Shown here one piece after another: positions 19,101 to 27,569 of a stretch of DNA of 64,000 nt. The notes under the pieces are model-generated. The model was not told where the DNA came from and searched no databases. It saw nothing but the letters and a program-made list of their open reading frames with translations. Source of the stretch: Paramoeba atlantica (Eukaryota > Discosea); contig CDRNVI010000016.1 in NCBI GenBank assembly GCA_977017575.1, positions 456,165-520,164 of the forward strand, written 5' to 3'. Both the position numbers and the translations under genes were made by a program. Every line of letters begins with the position of its first letter. Within the stretch, counting starts at the first letter, position 1.

Positions 19101-20635
19101 TTCCAGGTCATCAGTCGGACTATTTTTGCACTTCAATGGGTAAAGCGTTGTGTATATGTAGAATATCGAAAGATGTTGATCTAGGAGGTCATTTGCCACT
19201 TCGCAAAAGAGAAACTCATGACGCAACACCTATACAAATCGTCACCGACGTCTCCAAATCATTTATTTATGTTTTAGAATCTTGCAGGTCCGTTTCCAAC
19301 GAAAGACAAAATGATCCGTCATGTGATGATAAAAAAGTAGATTTCGAAGAAAGTTCAAACAGTGAGTGCAAGCTTGAAAGTCCAACACTTCCCTCTATAT
19401 CTCACAGAGTGTCTACATATAGGTTTCCTAGTCTTGCTTTTTGCGATGCCTTCGCACTTGAAGAAAGAGAAATTTGTCTTGGTATGAAAATGTGGAAATA
19501 TTCAGCAAAGGACTCAGCGAGTTTTCTTGTGCTAGGAACGGCTCAACCGCATGACGAAGAAACTCCTTGTCGCGGAGGCATATATTTATTGGGCTCACAG
19601 AGGAATAAAACTACCACTCGAAATCACTCACAGCTACAAGGGAGGCATTGGCTTGCTCGTTTCAGTGATAAAGGCGAGAAACTGGATACTTCGACAGTAT
19701 TTACAGAAAAAGAAAGTGCTTGTTCATTGAGGCCAGTGCAATTCCACGCTATGAAAGGTCCTGTGACAGCCGTTACTACATGTAAAGAACGGCTCGTTGT
19801 GACGTGTGGGGCCAAAATAATGTTTTACCTGTACGATAAGACCGTAAATCGTTTAATTAACGTGGGATTTCACAACGCACACACATACGTGGCGTCCTTG
19901 GCTTCCTTTAAAGAATATTTCGCTGTGGCTGATCTGCACCACTCCCTGGCAATTTGCAAGTACGATGCTCTGCAACGCACAAGTCACATTCTTGCAAGGG
20001 ATATCAGCGGTAAAGATCTCACGTCATGTGAATTTCTTTACGACGGGGTGCACCAGAAACTATTGGTAGCCGCATCCGATGTTAATGGGACTCTCGGCAT
20101 ATATGGGTACGACCCGGTGGCTAGAAAATCCAGAAACCTTTTGCGTCTCCAAAATAACTTTCGTGTTCCGGGCTTTGTAACGAGATTACAACGCATAAAC
20201 CTTCCCCATGAAAGTGTTTCTGTGAAGCACGCTAAAACAAACGATTTACTGCATGGAGTTTCAAGCAACCAATCCTCCATTTTTTGTCCTTCCCGATCGT
20301 GTGCTCTTCTGTACAGTACATCTACTGGCGCTTTAGGTATTGTATGGCCACTCGAGAACAGCAAAGAGCGTCGTTCACTGCTCTGGTTAAATGCTATTCT
20401 TAAGGAATACATATCGAACCCATATGCGGGTAATCAAAGCATTAAACCTAATCATAGTGATCGTAGACACTCTAGCACACGCTGTATACTCAATTGCAAT
20501 GAGATTTCAGCTGCGTTCATCGATAAGGTAGACTTGATCACACAGCAGCGACTCTCACATAAAATAGGTATAGATCTGAGTGCACTGGTTAACGTTTTGC
20601 GAAGAATCCGTCAAGCATTTCATATATTTACGTGA
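16178..20635 (+). CDS. CPSF1: CPSF160 (CPSF1/Cft1), large cleavage and polyadenylation subunit
   Basis: This is a 1485-residue protein, close to the 1440 of animal CPSF160. The N-terminus MELVYSEFFPSSAVQQVVVG with NVLLLFCDRIEIYVI matches the first blade shared by the CPSF160/DDB1/SF3b3 family. The C-terminal CPSF_A region carries the diagnostic order AHTYVASLASFKEYFAVADL, LTSCEFLYDG, YDPVARKSRNLLRL and, at the end, DKVDLITQQRLSHKIG. CEFL...YDP...LLR is the CPSF160 version rather than DDB1 or SF3b3. It is the beta-propeller scaffold of the nuclear complex that reads the polyadenylation signal and cuts pre-mRNA; in trans-splicing organisms this step is coupled to splicing of the downstream gene. 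Prp17 follows 190 bp later. Poly(A) polymerase is encoded 25 kb downstream on the same strand. Confidence 0.88.
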   Translation: MELVYSEFFPSSAVQQVVVGKFLCHDVSNVLLLFCDRIEIYVIGDFNGEKPKFVLSEHFSEKLTGVVTLHHPTGLDAIALCMDHCRVCICAYNTTYAAQSWVSRTPRDIEETDSDVETGAEENFFALENNFRVIAVFVLKCEEINKIHCKMLVDETSTFVLVMLNKQWLYIIPIQCFRIDGTNLQNESEKQAACTSILPGFFFNPEENQFLALKDDLSFGKSDAAAYTRKLQPIGCTTIDLASLSPPLLNIRDICLLQGYGDATFLILHEPEQSWVGRLKLKSAQRGNVESKTLSCIATLLCYDCRTHVLSVAWRISSLPYNSQYLFPVLGSTSYPMGSALCVAPNCIMHLTIQGCSYAICTNSYGVDEFKGRETDLYVDTAPTGTNLHKTKNALLANCSLVMLSHDRGILATATGELHVLDLRWKDGIVCEIVYSEEIGVLDVSSGRVFSYSTHGISSEVKGMRLPKPSSMVYLPGMKTAVHASLTGNTSILDLSLVTNVPISELTRSIFQATLCESLSPISSFDVLSTAEADFLRNKQVNKTVSRECLERGSMNYNQCLRSTSIVVTGGEQPRGVIGLLTKSVHTEHCTSFTTPSIENAIRYVGEVLLQYDELACLKETNNLRNNFMKNSMNGSMRHPTAVLVSDDTKTSTLLISQEDIIDISNDVAFSKEPTLLAYCINTETVYGTLQITKSQVRVHALDCTASPISTWDISNVVTSPVDQLDIMKGFCLLTEKRKHSLVSSNRTDSLVTILLYTSENGLVVLDLLPDLRIEFTTSISHCPVPHTCIAQCGPKILIGVEPRTFKCYVWWIDVSSGELYFAPACFRLPGRQDYAREAQSFSDEMLEVSATDSILCIRLLFLNRLLVYQLTCDVAGIPIFCHAIDTTTNLTWKTDSVVSNRLLYPLFDYSVSQNVREKSFCGIFVSGMQPMWLVQDPFTGRCFAHPQSVPNASHEITTMTYLRNCVCHENNAEVPGHQSDYFCTSMGKALCICRISKDVDLGGHLPLRKRETHDATPIQIVTDVSKSFIYVLESCRSVSNERQNDPSCDDKKVDFEESSNSECKLESPTLPSISHRVSTYRFPSLAFCDAFALEEREICLGMKMWKYSAKDSASFLVLGTAQPHDEETPCRGGIYLLGSQRNKTTTRNHSQLQGRHWLARFSDKGEKLDTSTVFTEKESACSLRPVQFHAMKGPVTAVTTCKERLVVTCGAKIMFYLYDKTVNRLINVGFHNAHTYVASLASFKEYFAVADLHHSLAICKYDALQRTSHILARDISGKDLTSCEFLYDGVHQKLLVAASDVNGTLGIYGYDPVARKSRNLLRLQNNFRVPGFVTRLQRINLPHESVSVKHAKTNDLLHGVSSNQSSIFCPSRSCALLYSTSTGALGIVWPLENSKERRSLLWLNAILKEYISNPYAGNQSIKPNHSDRRHSSTRCILNCNEISAAFIDKVDLITQQRLSHKIGIDLSALVNVLRRIRQAFHIFT

Positions 20636-20824
20636 AGTACCACTTTGTCACAATTTCTTGGTCTCTAATTTTGAATCAAACCTATCGAATTCAATATTTA
20701 ATGCGTTTTTCAGTGCTTTCGTTGTAAGTTGCCTCGTTGGATTGAAGAGTGGCCGACATAGCTTTTTTTTGACCGTTTGTATTTTTAAGTTATGTTGAAG
20801 CGTAAATAGAACTCGGAGACTAGT

Positions 20825-22489
20825 ATGGCGTCGTTGTTCCCGTACGACAGCGATGATGATTTCCCTTATCAAGCGGACGATGCGAAATCCTTATTATCGC
20901 CGGACGTCTCATTAACTTCTTGCACCTCGTATCCACAGATGTATGCGAAGGGTGCGGTTGTGAATCTCACGCCGACACCTTGTGATGATTTAGTTAGTAG
21001 TCTTCCTTTCAGACAGGATTTGGTGCAGAATTCTGTGCAACTTGGTACAAAGAAAGTTCTTTCCGATAAGAAAGCTTCATTGCACTCCAAAACGAAACTT
21101 CAACAAAATTTTGCGAATGCCCCGCTTTCGACACCGAGGCTTTCCGTTTCAAAACTAGACACTTCCTTGCCCGAATTTCCCATTCGGATAGATCCTCTCA
21201 GAGCAGACGAAAAGCCCCGAATCGCAGACATTGAACCCGTTAGGGATGCGCTGCCTCCTTTTTCCACTCAACCGACATCATTTTCCCCTCCCATGCCCAG
21301 TCGCACCATTTTTCATTTTCCCCATCACGCACCGAGTAGCAGAAAACCTTCTTGGTTCAGCAACAACACGACACGCCATTTCAATCAAACCGTTTCCTCT
21401 CGCTACCCCGCGCTTCCCCAGCACGAAATGTACGCCTTTCGAAACACCCATCTCGGAGGCGTCACGGTGTTACGGTGGGTTCCTTCCGTCCGCTCCCCCC
21501 GGTACTTCCTATCCGCGGGGATGGATGGGCTGGTACGGCTGTGGGACTGTGAGTTCGAAGCTCACGCGCTCGGGCCCGTGGTGTCCTATCAAGGACATCA
21601 GAGAGGGATACGCGACGTGTGTACTTTGAGCACCGAAAAATTTATTAGCGCAAGTTTTGATGGGTATATCAGAGAGTGGGATGTGGAAAGTGGGACATCC
21701 TGTAGGGCGTATTCATTTTCTAGTCAAAATTCAGCATCCCCGTCTTTATGTGATGGAGGTTTTCCCTCCTGTTTAGAAGTTCCGCGGCTTTCATATGGTA
21801 ACAGTACAGCTACAAACTCAAACTATGTAGAGAGAAACGCTGGAGTAAACAATTGGGCGCCATTTGAGTCAAGTTCAACATCAAACCCGGGTGTCAGTGA
21901 TTCCGTCTTTTTTAGTGGTCACTCCAAGGGAGCAATATGCCAGTGGGATCGTAGATCTCATCGAGCAGTGTCTGTGTGGAAATATCACGGGGAATCTATT
22001 AATGATCTACTTTATTCCGCTCATAATAATATCATGATCAGCTGTAGTGACGATAAGACACTCCGTTGTCTTGACGGGAGAATGCCAAAGCAATACAAGT
22101 GCGTCGCTGCATCACACATGAATGTGATTATGAACTTGAGTAGAGTTTCTGAGGGCTCTATGAAAACAATATTTCTGGCACATTCAATGGACAATCAAAT
22201 ACTCACGTATTCGTGTACAGGTCAGACCTTGCGACTTGAAGACTCGAAATCTTTCTCTGGTCATATCGTAGTAGGATACCGAATTGCTGCGCATTGTAGC
22301 CCAGATGCGAAATATATTTCATCCGGCGATAGCACAGGAAATTTTTGGTTATGGGAGGCGAAGTCACACCGTGTTGTGCGAAAATTTATGGCCCATGGTG
22401 GGTGCGTTTTATGCACACATTTGTGGCATCCTTCTTTACCTTACCTTGTCACGGGCGCTTGGGATGGTGGTATTAAAATTTGGTATTAA
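20825..22489 (+). CDS. PRP17: Pre-mRNA splicing factor Prp17/CDC40, WD40
   Basis: This is a 554-residue protein. The N-terminal 200 residues are low-complexity and Pro/Ser-rich; the rest is a WD40 propeller. Matches to Prp17 include HLGGVTVLRWVP, FLSAGMDGLVRLWDC, GHQRGIRDVCTLSTEKFISA, SFDGYIREWDVESG and the closing blade ISSGDSTGNFWLWE, LWHPSLPYLVTGAWDGGIKI (human: SGDADGKLNIWD, WHPHETSKVITCGWDG). Prp17 acts in the spliceosome at the second catalytic step. Unusual is a long insertion between blades (about residues 295-360, Ser/Asn-rich). An almost exact 16 bp duplication (attaaaatttggtatt) spans the stop codon. Confidence 0.88.
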   Translation: MASLFPYDSDDDFPYQADDAKSLLSPDVSLTSCTSYPQMYAKGAVVNLTPTPCDDLVSSLPFRQDLVQNSVQLGTKKVLSDKKASLHSKTKLQQNFANAPLSTPRLSVSKLDTSLPEFPIRIDPLRADEKPRIADIEPVRDALPPFSTQPTSFSPPMPSRTIFHFPHHAPSSRKPSWFSNNTTRHFNQTVSSRYPALPQHEMYAFRNTHLGGVTVLRWVPSVRSPRYFLSAGMDGLVRLWDCEFEAHALGPVVSYQGHQRGIRDVCTLSTEKFISASFDGYIREWDVESGTSCRAYSFSSQNSASPSLCDGGFPSCLEVPRLSYGNSTATNSNYVERNAGVNNWAPFESSSTSNPGVSDSVFFSGHSKGAICQWDRRSHRAVSVWKYHGESINDLLYSAHNNIMISCSDDKTLRCLDGRMPKQYKCVAASHMNVIMNLSRVSEGSMKTIFLAHSMDNQILTYSCTGQTLRLEDSKSFSGHIVVGYRIAAHCSPDAKYISSGDSTGNFWLWEAKSHRVVRKFMAHGGCVLCTHLWHPSLPYLVTGAWDGGIKIWY

Positions 22490-22687
22490 AATTTGGGGTG
22501 AAAATTATCGTGCAATACATTCTATTATTGATTCTATACATTTTCGTTCATTCTGGTGTATTCGAATTAGGTATTCGATTTAAATAGTATGCTTACAACG
22601 ACGTTAATCGTAGAAAACCCCGAATTTATGCTGTAAATCTGCCAATAGAATACATGTTTCGCAAGTTTAGGTGATTTCATTACATAG

Positions 22688-23266
22688 ATGTTTGCGACTT
22701 TTTACTTTTCGGAAGGGCATCGCCGCTGGCTCTCGTTCGCTGTTTATTTCTGGATATGCATTGTGGTCATACCGTTAGGTACTGTGGGATTTGTCTTGAT
22801 TCCTATTATGAGAGATCCTTGTCCAGATCTTCCTGAAAGTGCTTTTATTTACTGCTCTAAAGATGCCTGTCTATCAGCCATTTGGGTCATAATTGCGTGT
22901 GCGTGCTACATGGTCAGGGCTGTGATTTTGATCATCGTTATATCACTGTTGCTTACGTCGCTGATAAAAATGGCGAATCTTTGTCATTTCGTTACAAAGA
23001 AATTCGTTCTTTTGCTGCACCTTTTTGTGTCCGTGAGCAGTATTATTGGCCTTGCAACTTACGTATTTACTTGTTCGTGTGGTTCCTCATGTGAACCATA
23101 CTTGCTTCCGCGAAATGAACTAATCATTTCTATTCTTATACTTGCTTCATTCGATATTATTTTCTCGGCATTGTTGACGTTCATTTCCTCGAGTTTATTG
23201 AAAGATTCCGTCCTGTGTCGAAGCGAAGCAAGAAAAAGAAGGTCCCCTAAGATTACTACCGTATAA
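22688..23266 (+). CDS. Four-span membrane protein of unknown family
   Basis: This is a 192-residue protein. Hydrophobic segments lie at about residues 15-40 (FAVYFWICIVVIPLGTVGFV), 60-90 (AIWVIIACACYMVRAVILII), 100-125 (FVLLLHLFVSVSSIIGLATY) and 143-165 (LIISILILASFDIIFSALLT). The two predicted outer loops carry Cys (PCPD, CSKDAC; CSCGSSC), and the tail is basic. The layout of four spans with Cys in the loops resembles amastin- or claudin-like tetraspan proteins, but no family signature is present. The last codons, Thr-Thr-Val-stop, are read from the left inverted terminus of a small transposable element, so the original 3' end has probably been replaced. Confidence 0.6.
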   Translation: MFATFYFSEGHRRWLSFAVYFWICIVVIPLGTVGFVLIPIMRDPCPDLPESAFIYCSKDACLSAIWVIIACACYMVRAVILIIVISLLLTSLIKMANLCHFVTKKFVLLLHLFVSVSSIIGLATYVFTCSCGSSCEPYLLPRNELIISILILASFDIIFSALLTFISSSLLKDSVLCRSEARKRRSPKITTV

Positions 23267-23568
23267 ACCCCCCCCCGAGTAGTAGGACCCCGGCCAGTAA
23301 TAGCCCCCCACCACCAGTAATACCCCCCAGTAACAAAGATTTGGCTCGGGAGGGTGGTTGGAGGGGGGAGGGGGTGTTGGGGAGGGTGGTGGTGGACGGG
23401 CGGGATGAGGGTGGCTGCTCAGGGGCGAATCGCGCAGTTGTGCGGTTGGCTGGGCGGAAAATCAACGCACTCACAAGCAAAAAAGGTCTTTGTTAAGCAT
23501 AACCCCCAGTAACATGAATTTGACCATTTTGGTTCAAAATAGATTCTGTTGCTGGGGGGCATACGGTA
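23257..23568. mobile_element. Non-coding inverted-repeat element A (MITE-like), 312 bp
   Basis: It begins TACCGTATAAACCCCCCCCC and ends GGGGGGCATACGGTA, imperfect inverted termini with TA at each outer edge, as expected of a TA target duplication. The interior has several CCAGTAATA/CCCCCAGTAA subterminal units and a very G-rich central tract (about 23347-23405). No coding capacity. It is similar in ends and length to element B 80 bp downstream. Its left terminus supplies the stop codon of the four-span membrane protein. Confidence 0.7.
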
Positions 23569-23649
23569 ATAATATTTGTAATTTCTCTATCGTAGGCCAA
23601 AAATATTCTGGGAGATACTACACCCCCGCCAAAAAGTATTGTAATTTGT

Positions 23650-23965
23650 TACCGTATACCCCCCCAGTAACCGAATGGGTTTTGGGTCGAAATGGCCAAA
23701 TCTCTCTTACTGGGGGGGGGTATGCTTTTTTGGTCAGGTTCCTCTTTTCTCCCAACTTTTTTGACTATTTTTTCTATTTTTCTGAAAACGTGTTAAAACG
23801 CTTCTTTGGGTTACCCCCAAGGTCCCCAACATGCAGTCACTCACCCCCTACCCCCTATACGCCTCCTATTGGGCTCCCAAGCAAAATCTCTCTTACTGGG
23901 GGTCAGCCTAAAAAGGGTCAAATTGCTCTTACTGGGGGGTATCTTACTGGGGGGGGTATACGGTA
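23650..23965. mobile_element. Non-coding inverted-repeat element B (MITE-like), 316 bp
   Basis: It begins TACCGTATACCCCCCCAGTA and ends with the inverse, TACTGGGGGGGGTATACGGT followed by A, close to 20 bp of nearly perfect inverted terminus with TA at both edges. Inside are further CAGTAA...TTACTG pairs (for example 23665 with 23700-23716, and 23895-23950), so nested hairpins could form. It shares termini with element A and, more distantly, with the 60.4 kb element. No transposase is encoded; mobilisation by a TA-targeting transposase is inferred from the termini. Confidence 0.75.
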
Positions 23966-24278
23966 GTATGAAGTCTATGGAAACATAGCATGGCTCACAC
24001 AGCACAAAGGCAGTACAATTGGAAGTACAATTTGGAATTGGTAGTATTGACCACGAATTTTTGGTCGATACTAATGTAGAGGAAGAAGGAGGCGCAAGAT
24101 TAAAAGCGGAAGGCTGGGCTTTCTTCCTTTTGCACAGGAAAGATTTAGGAGTCTAAGGAGTTGGGTTCAGGGTCAATGGTAGGCAGTATTGGAAGTAACT
24201 GGGAAGTATTGGAAAAGGGCAGTTAAAAAACTTGTTAATTGTTTTGAACATCTATGTAATATTCGTGCTACACTGTGA
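23966..24278. other. Intergenic region with imperfect hairpin
   Basis: Short repeats of cagtattggaagta type occur at about 24011-24045 and 24181-24215. A hairpin can form from tagtattgacca (24042-24053) and tggtcgatacta (24062-24073), one mismatch, 8-base loop. No gene is seen. Confidence 0.5.
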
Positions 24279-24884
24279 ATGCTGCAGGTATATAGGAAAC
24301 TGTTGAAAAAGTCTGGAAAGCCCACTGAGCTTCCAGAATACAAGTACGTGTACGCGCCTTGGGAAGGCGATGGCCCATCACAGGAGCAAATTGAGCGAGC
24401 GCGGCGTAAATTTCAAACAGCAGCATCTTGGAAGCCACCCTACAAACCAATGACAGTCCCACATGTCCCAGATAATATGTACACCTTTGGCAAGGAGGGC
24501 ATGACTGTCCCGATTGCTATCTTTAAAGGGCAGGAAGACCCCGTCATTGGACCCGAGTGGACTTATCCTGGAATCTATGATATAAAAAAGTACGCAGCTG
24601 CGACCACAACAGAACAGCTTATCATGAAGGATCGAGAACTGAGATCGCAGGGAGAGTCTCTTCCCTACTGGCAAAGACGCTCGTTGCGCGTTCGAACGAA
24701 TAACATTAACTTCATGGCGGGCGTTAAAATTCGTAGGGTAAGGTACGGCGCGTGGAGACCATTCCAACGTGTAAAAGGAAAAAAGACTAAATCTAGAGCC
24801 GAAACAGCCGCCCAAAAAAAGGCTGAGGCAGCGGCCGCTGCAGAAAAACAAAAACTTGAAGCGAAAGACACAACGAAGAAATGA
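24279..24884 (+). CDS. Possible mitochondrial large-subunit ribosomal protein mL54
   Basis: This is a 201-residue basic protein. The middle contains IAIFKGQEDPVIGPEWTYP and, after about 35 residues, LPYWQRRSLRVRTNNINFM. The order of DP, a Pro-Glu-Trp block, an RR-basic segment and xxNNxxFM resembles the mL54 (MRPL37-type) family, where a DPV..P...YPEWLW block is followed by a basic helix ending in IKxNN. The last 40 residues are an Ala/Lys helix (AETAAQKKAEAAAAAEKQKL), a typical lineage-specific extension. The N-terminus MLQVYRKLLKKSGK could be a short import signal. It would act in the mitochondrial ribosome. The match is partial; another mitochondrial protein is possible. Confidence 0.4.
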   Translation: MLQVYRKLLKKSGKPTELPEYKYVYAPWEGDGPSQEQIERARRKFQTAASWKPPYKPMTVPHVPDNMYTFGKEGMTVPIAIFKGQEDPVIGPEWTYPGIYDIKKYAAATTTEQLIMKDRELRSQGESLPYWQRRSLRVRTNNINFMAGVKIRRVRYGAWRPFQRVKGKKTKSRAETAAQKKAEAAAAAEKQKLEAKDTTKK

Positions 24885-25017
24885 TAGTAAGTTGAATCAG
24901 ATGGGAAACTCGAATGTAATATTGTTTGTTAGAAGAACAAGAACGAACAGAGTTGTTTGTTGGTAAGAAACTCCCTCCACGAAGTATATTACCATTATTT
25001 TATATTCGCATTTGATT

Positions 25018-25665
25018 ATGCTACGCGTTCTTTTGGACTACCCGTCCTATCGTAGGAAGGTTCAGCAAGGTGTAGTAGGGCTATCTGGTAGTGACCAGCT
25101 ACGCAAACCACATAAGGTTGGTAAAGGGCTACTTTCTTCAGAAACTAAGTTGCAGCAACTTGTCCGGAACAGCAATCCGAACCATTCAACGAATAGCAAT
25201 CCGGACCATTCTTGGAGAGCGGAAAATGATGTTTGCTTGTGGTCTGGTGTAGTTTGCGATCCCTACAATGTAGTTGTGAAACTTTCATGGGACTTCTATG
25301 GGTTGTCTGGTACTCTTGATTTTAATTATTTCCCCGAAACCATTAAACTGGTGTATCTGGATGGAAACAATTTTGTCGGTAATGTAGATCTTCAATTTCT
25401 TCCTGGAGTTTTGGAGCATTTGGAATTTTCACATAATCGATTCACCGGCACTCCTGAGCTACGGTACCTTCCAGAGAACTTGATACACTTGCATTTTGCA
25501 GGGAATTGTTTTAAGGGGTACATAGATCTGAGCTGATTGCCAAGAACGCTTGTCTCGCTTATGATTTATAACAATCCTGAGCTCAAGGGAGAGCTTGTGC
25601 TATCTAAACTTCCAGTTAGCTTAGTTTACAAGAAATGGCATGGCACCGAAATCACGTGCATATAG
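25018..25665 (+). pseudogene. Leucine-rich-repeat protein gene with in-frame stop
   Basis: The frame from ATG 25018 to TGA 25534-25536 encodes 172 residues. A cap-like segment (DVCLWSGVVCD) is followed by regular repeats of about 22 residues: LDFNYFPETIKLVYLDGNNF, VGNVDLQFLPGVLEHLEFSH and then PELRYLPENLIHLHFAGNCF. After the TGA the same frame continues for 42 codons with two more repeats (LPRTLVSLMIYNNPELKG, LVLSKLPVSLVYKKW) to a TAG at 25663. The TGA falls exactly where the repeat consensus needs one residue, so the gene was longer and is broken, read through, or carries a sequencing error. There is a tandem duplication NSNPNHST/NSNPDHS near residue 52. LP..L..L...N..G repeats of this type are abundant in kinetoplastids such as bodonids. 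Confidence 0.7.
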
Positions 25666-26407
25666 GATAGGATGTAAGAACGACAGTGTTTATTTACTTT
25701 TGAAGTAAAAATTATATTATAAAAATTATGTTATAAAAATTATATTATTGGTCTAATCTCCCATTTTTTTCCCAAATGTTTTTTGAAGTTTTGAAGGGCA
25801 CTCCAAATACTAAAATTAGTTACTTGGATTTCATCTGCCCATCTTCTGAGGCTGAAATATGGACCATTCGTGCTTTCCATTTCCCATTTCGCTCGTTCAT
25901 GTATTGTCCATACAGTATCGATACTCCACCGAACTCTATAAGTGTGTCACACCTTTTGCCAACCTGGTGTGGCACAATTTGAGCCCTAGAATTTGAGTCC
26001 TTGTTTTCTATAAATGTCCCCGAATGTCTCGGTGTAAATAAGTCAAAGTCTTCTCTTTCGTCAATACCAATCTAGTAGGATTGTAAAATCACTGAACTCG
26101 AAAAAACGTTGAAGTATTTTTTTTTTGAAACAAATTTGGGAGATTCCACCAAACATTTTCGTAAGTCAAAAGACTTGGTCAAAAGTACTTTACTATGGGG
26201 AAATACATTATGGGATTATGATTTTTTGTTTCACTGGATTCGACTAAATCATTCGCTGTTTCATCCCTGATAAACAACCATCGTGAACTGTCAGGAAAAA
26301 GTTTCCATACGTTTTTGTTGGTTCGACGTTCTTTATCAGATGCAGTTATTTTCTACAGTAGGATGCAGTCTACAATTTACATTATTGTTGATTCTTTTCA
26401 GTTCAAG
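25666..26407. other. Intergenic region, 742 bp, with AT-rich tandem repeat
   Basis: Three imperfect copies of taaaaattatatta lie at about 25705-25748. A 68-codon frame at 25776-25982 has no recognisable feature and is not called. The end (26385-26401, attgttgattcttttcag) is an excellent pyrimidine tract and AG for the next gene. Confidence 0.5.
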
Positions 26408-27403
26408 ATGAGGACTAGTGCCCATGTTTCAAATCGGCTACGCTCTGCATACTACGTGAACGCCATTTCGTATTGGAGAATCCGGAGCTGGAAAACCTTT
26501 TTGACAAGACAGGATAGTGTAGCCCCGATGCGCACCACAGCACTGAAGTACCGCCCTTATTCAACGCAGACTCTTGTGCCAACCGATGAATCTGTGAACG
26601 TATCCCGAGCCTCCGGCAAAAGTCCTACAGCTCTTGTTAGTGCGTCGTGTACGCCAAATCCTATCAGTCGTATGTTTCGAGGTCCTCAGTACCTTCTTCC
26701 TGGACAAATATTAAGTGTACAATCACACACGGATGCAAATAAGTTTCCATTGGTGAAACGTTTATACGAAGCCGGGGAAAATATGCTACGTGATGTATAC
26801 GTGACTGATAATTGCCTCACAATTAGCCTCGACTCCACGGGAGACATTAACGTGGAAGAGGTATGGAATCGCTTTGCACCTCTTTTTTGCGAGATCATTG
26901 CGGAATTTGTGTTTGTCTCTTTAGAAAAAACACCCCATTTATCCAATGAAACTGATCGGGACAGAAGCTACGATTCAACTTTGTACACAGGGCGCATTGT
27001 AAATCTCTTCAGTGGAGAGGCGTACGATGATGCAGCCATCTCTACTGTACCGGAATTTAGTTCAGGAGATGACGATACGGAACCCAAGGCGACGGATTCA
27101 GATGCTGTACTAGCCATAAAAGAACTTCTTGCTACACGTGTTAAGCCAATGTTACAGGCGGACGGTGGCAACTTGAAGTTTGTCGGTATGGATAGTGACG
27201 GAATCGTGTACATCCTTCTTCAAGGCGCATGTGTGTCATGTCCAAGTAGCTCTATTACGCTGAAGAATGGGATCGAAAGAATGCTAATGCACTGGGTTCC
27301 TGAAGTTCTCGAGGTACAAGAAGTAGATGAAAACTATGCACGCGAATGGAATCAACAAGAACAGAAAGGCGCAGGATCTAAATCTAGTGAATCACCGAAG
27401 TGA
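26408..27403 (+). CDS. NFU1: Mitochondrial iron-sulfur scaffold/carrier Nfu1
   Basis: This is a 331-residue protein. The chosen start is the ATG six bases after the acceptor attcttttcag; an earlier ATG at 26363 lies inside the presumed pyrimidine tract region. Residues 1-55 are a mitochondrial-type presequence (RLRSAYYVNAISYWRIRSWK, YRPYSTQT). The Nfu N-domain is at about residues 95-185 (FRGPQYLLPGQILS, FPLVKRLYEAGENMLRDVYV). The NifU C-domain has VKPMLQADGGNLKF and the cluster-binding CxxC in GACVSCPSS near residues 273-278. It passes 4Fe-4S clusters to apo-enzymes such as lipoyl synthase in the mitochondrial matrix. Ends in a Gln/Lys/Ser-rich tail. It is next to another mitochondrial gene (CHCHD-type). 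Confidence 0.93.
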   Translation: MRTSAHVSNRLRSAYYVNAISYWRIRSWKTFLTRQDSVAPMRTTALKYRPYSTQTLVPTDESVNVSRASGKSPTALVSASCTPNPISRMFRGPQYLLPGQILSVQSHTDANKFPLVKRLYEAGENMLRDVYVTDNCLTISLDSTGDINVEEVWNRFAPLFCEIIAEFVFVSLEKTPHLSNETDRDRSYDSTLYTGRIVNLFSGEAYDDAAISTVPEFSSGDDDTEPKATDSDAVLAIKELLATRVKPMLQADGGNLKFVGMDSDGIVYILLQGACVSCPSSSITLKNGIERMLMHWVPEVLEVQEVDENYAREWNQQEQKGAGSKSSESPK

Positions 27404-27569
27404 GAATACATCTTTTTCCTTGTCAATTATGCTACACTATTAAAACTATTCATTTCCTCATATTGATATGAATTCCTTATCTTGATATTGAAAGCAAAAG
27501 CATTAATCATAATTTTTTATAGGTCGATTGCATCATCTGCTTTAAAACAATATAAGATTTGTCATAAAA

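Noticed and set aside
24378-24851. Minus-strand frame of 157 codons opposite the mL54-like gene
   Set aside because: Composition is that of an antisense shadow; no motif.
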